Assembly (NCBI GenBank): GCA_046728975.1
Contig: JBKPFU010000134.1
Location: 1 to 12,968, forward strand
Direction: 5' to 3'
Length of the DNA stretch: 12,968 nt
DNA from: JBKPFU01 sp046728975
GTDB lineage: Bacteria > Actinomycetota > Thermoleophilia > Gaiellales > Gaiellaceae
Shown: positions 11,840 through 12,968 of the stretch, piece by piece
Numbering within the stretch: the first letter of the stretch is position 1
Layout of the letters: every line of letters starts with the position of its first letter
Position numbers and translations under genes: made by a program
Notes under the pieces: model-generated
Seen by the model: the letters and a program-made list of their open reading frames with translations, nothing else
What the model was told of the DNA's origin: nothing
The model's database searches: none

Positions 11840-12874
11840 TCAGCTCAGCTTCTTCAGCACGCCCAACGCCCGCTGGTTCCAGGCCACGCGGTGCGTGATC
11901 CCGGCCACGCCGGCGACGCGGCCGCGGTTCTCGAGGTACCAGTCGTACGTCTGCTTCAAGGCATCCTCGTTCGAGAGCCGCGGCGCGAAGCCGAGCAGGC
12001 GCTCCGCCTTCGAGATATCTACGAACGAGTCGCGGTGCGCCGTCCTGTAGTGCCACTCGGCGAGCGGCGAGAGGCGAAGCAGCTCGAGCCCGCGTAGCGC
12101 GAGCTCGGCCGGCCGAACGGGGACGGGCTGGAGCCGCGAGCCGGACCTCGCGTGGTCGATCAGCGCCTGCAGGTCCGAGCGCACGGTGCCGAACGCCTTC
12201 GCGCCGAGGTTGAATGTCTCTCCCACCGCCGGTGCCTCGGCAGCCCGCAGGATCGCGTCGACCAGGTCCTCGACCGCAAGCAGCTGGTAGCGGTTGTCGC
12301 CGCGGCCGAGGATGTAGATCCGGCGGCCCTCGCGGATCCAGTCGAAGAGGATTTCGAACACGCCCAGGCGCTCGGGGCCGATGAAGGTCTTCGGCCGCAG
12401 GATGACCGTCTCGAGGCCGCGGCGCGCGAAGTCGTGCGTGACGCGTTCGGCCTCGATCTTGGAGTCTCCGTAGTGCCCAACCCCGACGAGCGGATCGGCC
12501 TCGTCGATGGGATGCTTCTCGGGGACGCCGTAGACGGCGGTCGAGGAGATCAGGATCGCCCGGGCGCCGGCATCGAGCGCTCCGGCGAGCACGTTCGCCG
12601 TCCCCTCGACGTTGACCGCCCAGATGCTCGCGCGCGAGGCCTGGATTGGAAGCGCCGCGGCGGCGTGGACGACGACGTCGGCATCGGCAGTCAGCGCCGC
12701 AGTCGTGCTCGGATCGCGAACGTCGCCGCGGAGCGCCTCGACCGACCGCTCGAGCTCCGGCTCGTCGAGCGGGGCGACGTCGAGGGTGCGCACCTCGTGG
12801 CCGTCCACGAGAAGGCGACGCGCCAGATGCAGGCCGAGGAACCCGGCTCCCCCGGAGATAGCCCAACGAGCCAC
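11840..12874 (-). CDS. NAD-dependent epimerase/dehydratase (extended SDR)
   Basis: A 344-residue extended SDR of the nucleotide-sugar epimerase/dehydratase type. The NAD-binding motif is SGGAGFLGLHLARRLL (7-22), with the adenine-ribose acidic residue in RTLDVAP (29-35) and GDVRD (50-54). The active site is complete: ISSTAVYG (109-116) supplies Ser/Thr, and YxxxK is HYGDSKIEAE with Tyr135 and Lys139. LRPKTFIGPERLG (159-171) and DNRYQLLAVEDLVDAI (193-208) are the usual substrate-side segments. The C-terminal ~50 residues (from LLGFAPRLSNEDALKQT) are standard. The substrate is probably a nucleoside-diphosphate sugar, but a 3-beta-hydroxysteroid-like alternative cannot be excluded. GTG 12874 overlaps by one base (TAGTG) the stop codon of an upstream frame, implying translational coupling. 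Confidence 0.92.
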   Translation of the reverse strand: MARWAISGGAGFLGLHLARRLLVDGHEVRTLDVAPLDEPELERSVEALRGDVRDPSTTAALTADADVVVHAAAALPIQASRASIWAVNVEGTANVLAGALDAGARAILISSTAVYGVPEKHPIDEADPLVGVGHYGDSKIEAERVTHDFARRGLETVILRPKTFIGPERLGVFEILFDWIREGRRIYILGRGDNRYQLLAVEDLVDAILRAAEAPAVGETFNLGAKAFGTVRSDLQALIDHARSGSRLQPVPVRPAELALRGLELLRLSPLAEWHYRTAHRDSFVDISKAERLLGFAPRLSNEDALKQTYDWYLENRGRVAGVAGITHRVAWNQRALGVLKKLS

Positions 12875-12968
12875 TAAGGCCGGACGCTAACGGCCTGCGG
12901 AGGCTGAGGCGCCGGCCTCGCCGGCGGTTGTGAGTTCACGAGGATGGCGGCCACGAGCAGCACGGCCA
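12874..12968 (-). CDS. C-terminal end of an upstream membrane protein (partial)
   Basis: An open frame enters from the window edge on the minus strand and ends at TAG (12876-12874). The 30 visible residues begin with a hydrophobic run AVLLVAAILV, like the end of a transmembrane helix, followed by a Pro/Ala/Gln-rich tail (NSQPPARPAPQPPQAVSVRP). The stop overlaps the epimerase GTG by one base, which supports a real operon partner, perhaps a glycan-synthesis membrane protein. So little is visible that the call stays tentative; a plus-strand start at ATG 12944 is an alternative. Confidence 0.4.
   Translation of the reverse strand, partial: AVLLVAAILVNSQPPARPAPQPPQAVSVRP

Noticed and set aside
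11496..12866. Long 456-residue open frame overlapping the epimerase and the SWSD-tail gene.
   Set aside because: Its translation is Arg/Pro-rich without domain features, and it is antisense or out of frame to genes with clear motifs; it is a high-GC shadow frame.
12910..12926. CGCCGGC-CTC-GCCGGCG hairpin near the window end.
   Set aside because: It falls within the Pro/Ala-rich coding tail of the partial gene; such stems are common in high-GC coding sequence.
12944..12968. Possible plus-strand gene start ATG 12944 after CACGAGG.
   Set aside because: The purine tract abuts the ATG with no spacing and only eight codons are visible; the minus-strand frame with hydrophobic segment and TAGTG coupling is better supported.

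Overview
The window is high-GC DNA with short intergenic gaps, frequent GTG starts and several start codons without a Shine-Dalgarno sequence. Together with a flavin-dependent thymidylate synthase (ThyX), an RskA-like anti-sigma factor, Ig-like and prealbumin-like secreted proteins and a small protein ending in SWSDVSWSD, this suggests an actinobacterium, probably of the Thermoleophilia (Gaiellales/Solirubrobacterales type). The lineage is inferred from style and not proven by a marker. The first ~88 bases are almost pure G/C low-complexity sequence and look like a contig-end artefact.

Left part (103-5290): a secreted Ig-like protein (minus) is divergent from a three-gene plus-strand unit: a PTR1/FolM-like short-chain reductase, an ECF sigma factor and its membrane anti-sigma factor, with overlapping ends. 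thyX (minus) converges on this unit and shares an 8-bp start-codon palindrome with a divergent DUF72 gene. Directly after the DUF72 stop lies a decayed glucose-1-phosphate cytidylyltransferase-like gene that has lost its N-terminus and carries two shifts of frame. A PIG-L/LmbE-type deacetylase follows, closed by a perfect 16-bp hairpin.

Centre (5311-8820): a 1041-residue secreted surface protein with four prealbumin/SpaA-like repeats and a GYWKNW-type C-terminal domain, on the minus strand. A 384-bp divergent intergenic region with several inverted repeats separates it from an orphan NarL/FixJ-type response regulator.

Right part (8821-12968): the response regulator converges on a kynureninase-like PLP enzyme, which is preceded on the minus strand by a class I methyltransferase. 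A small secreted SWSD-tail protein (plus) diverges from the methyltransferase and converges on an NAD-dependent sugar epimerase, itself apparently coupled to the tail of an upstream membrane-protein gene cut by the window edge.

The most useful observations are a recurring leaderless-promoter pattern, TA(C/A)ACT 6-7 nt before the start codon of thyX, the PLP enzyme and the methyltransferase (two of them nearly identical over 16 bases); a PTR1-like reductase near thyX whose catalytic tyrosine is replaced by histidine; the decayed nucleotidyltransferase; and the two secreted proteins. I see no mobile element, CRISPR array, tRNA or rRNA, and no clear defence or biosynthetic system.
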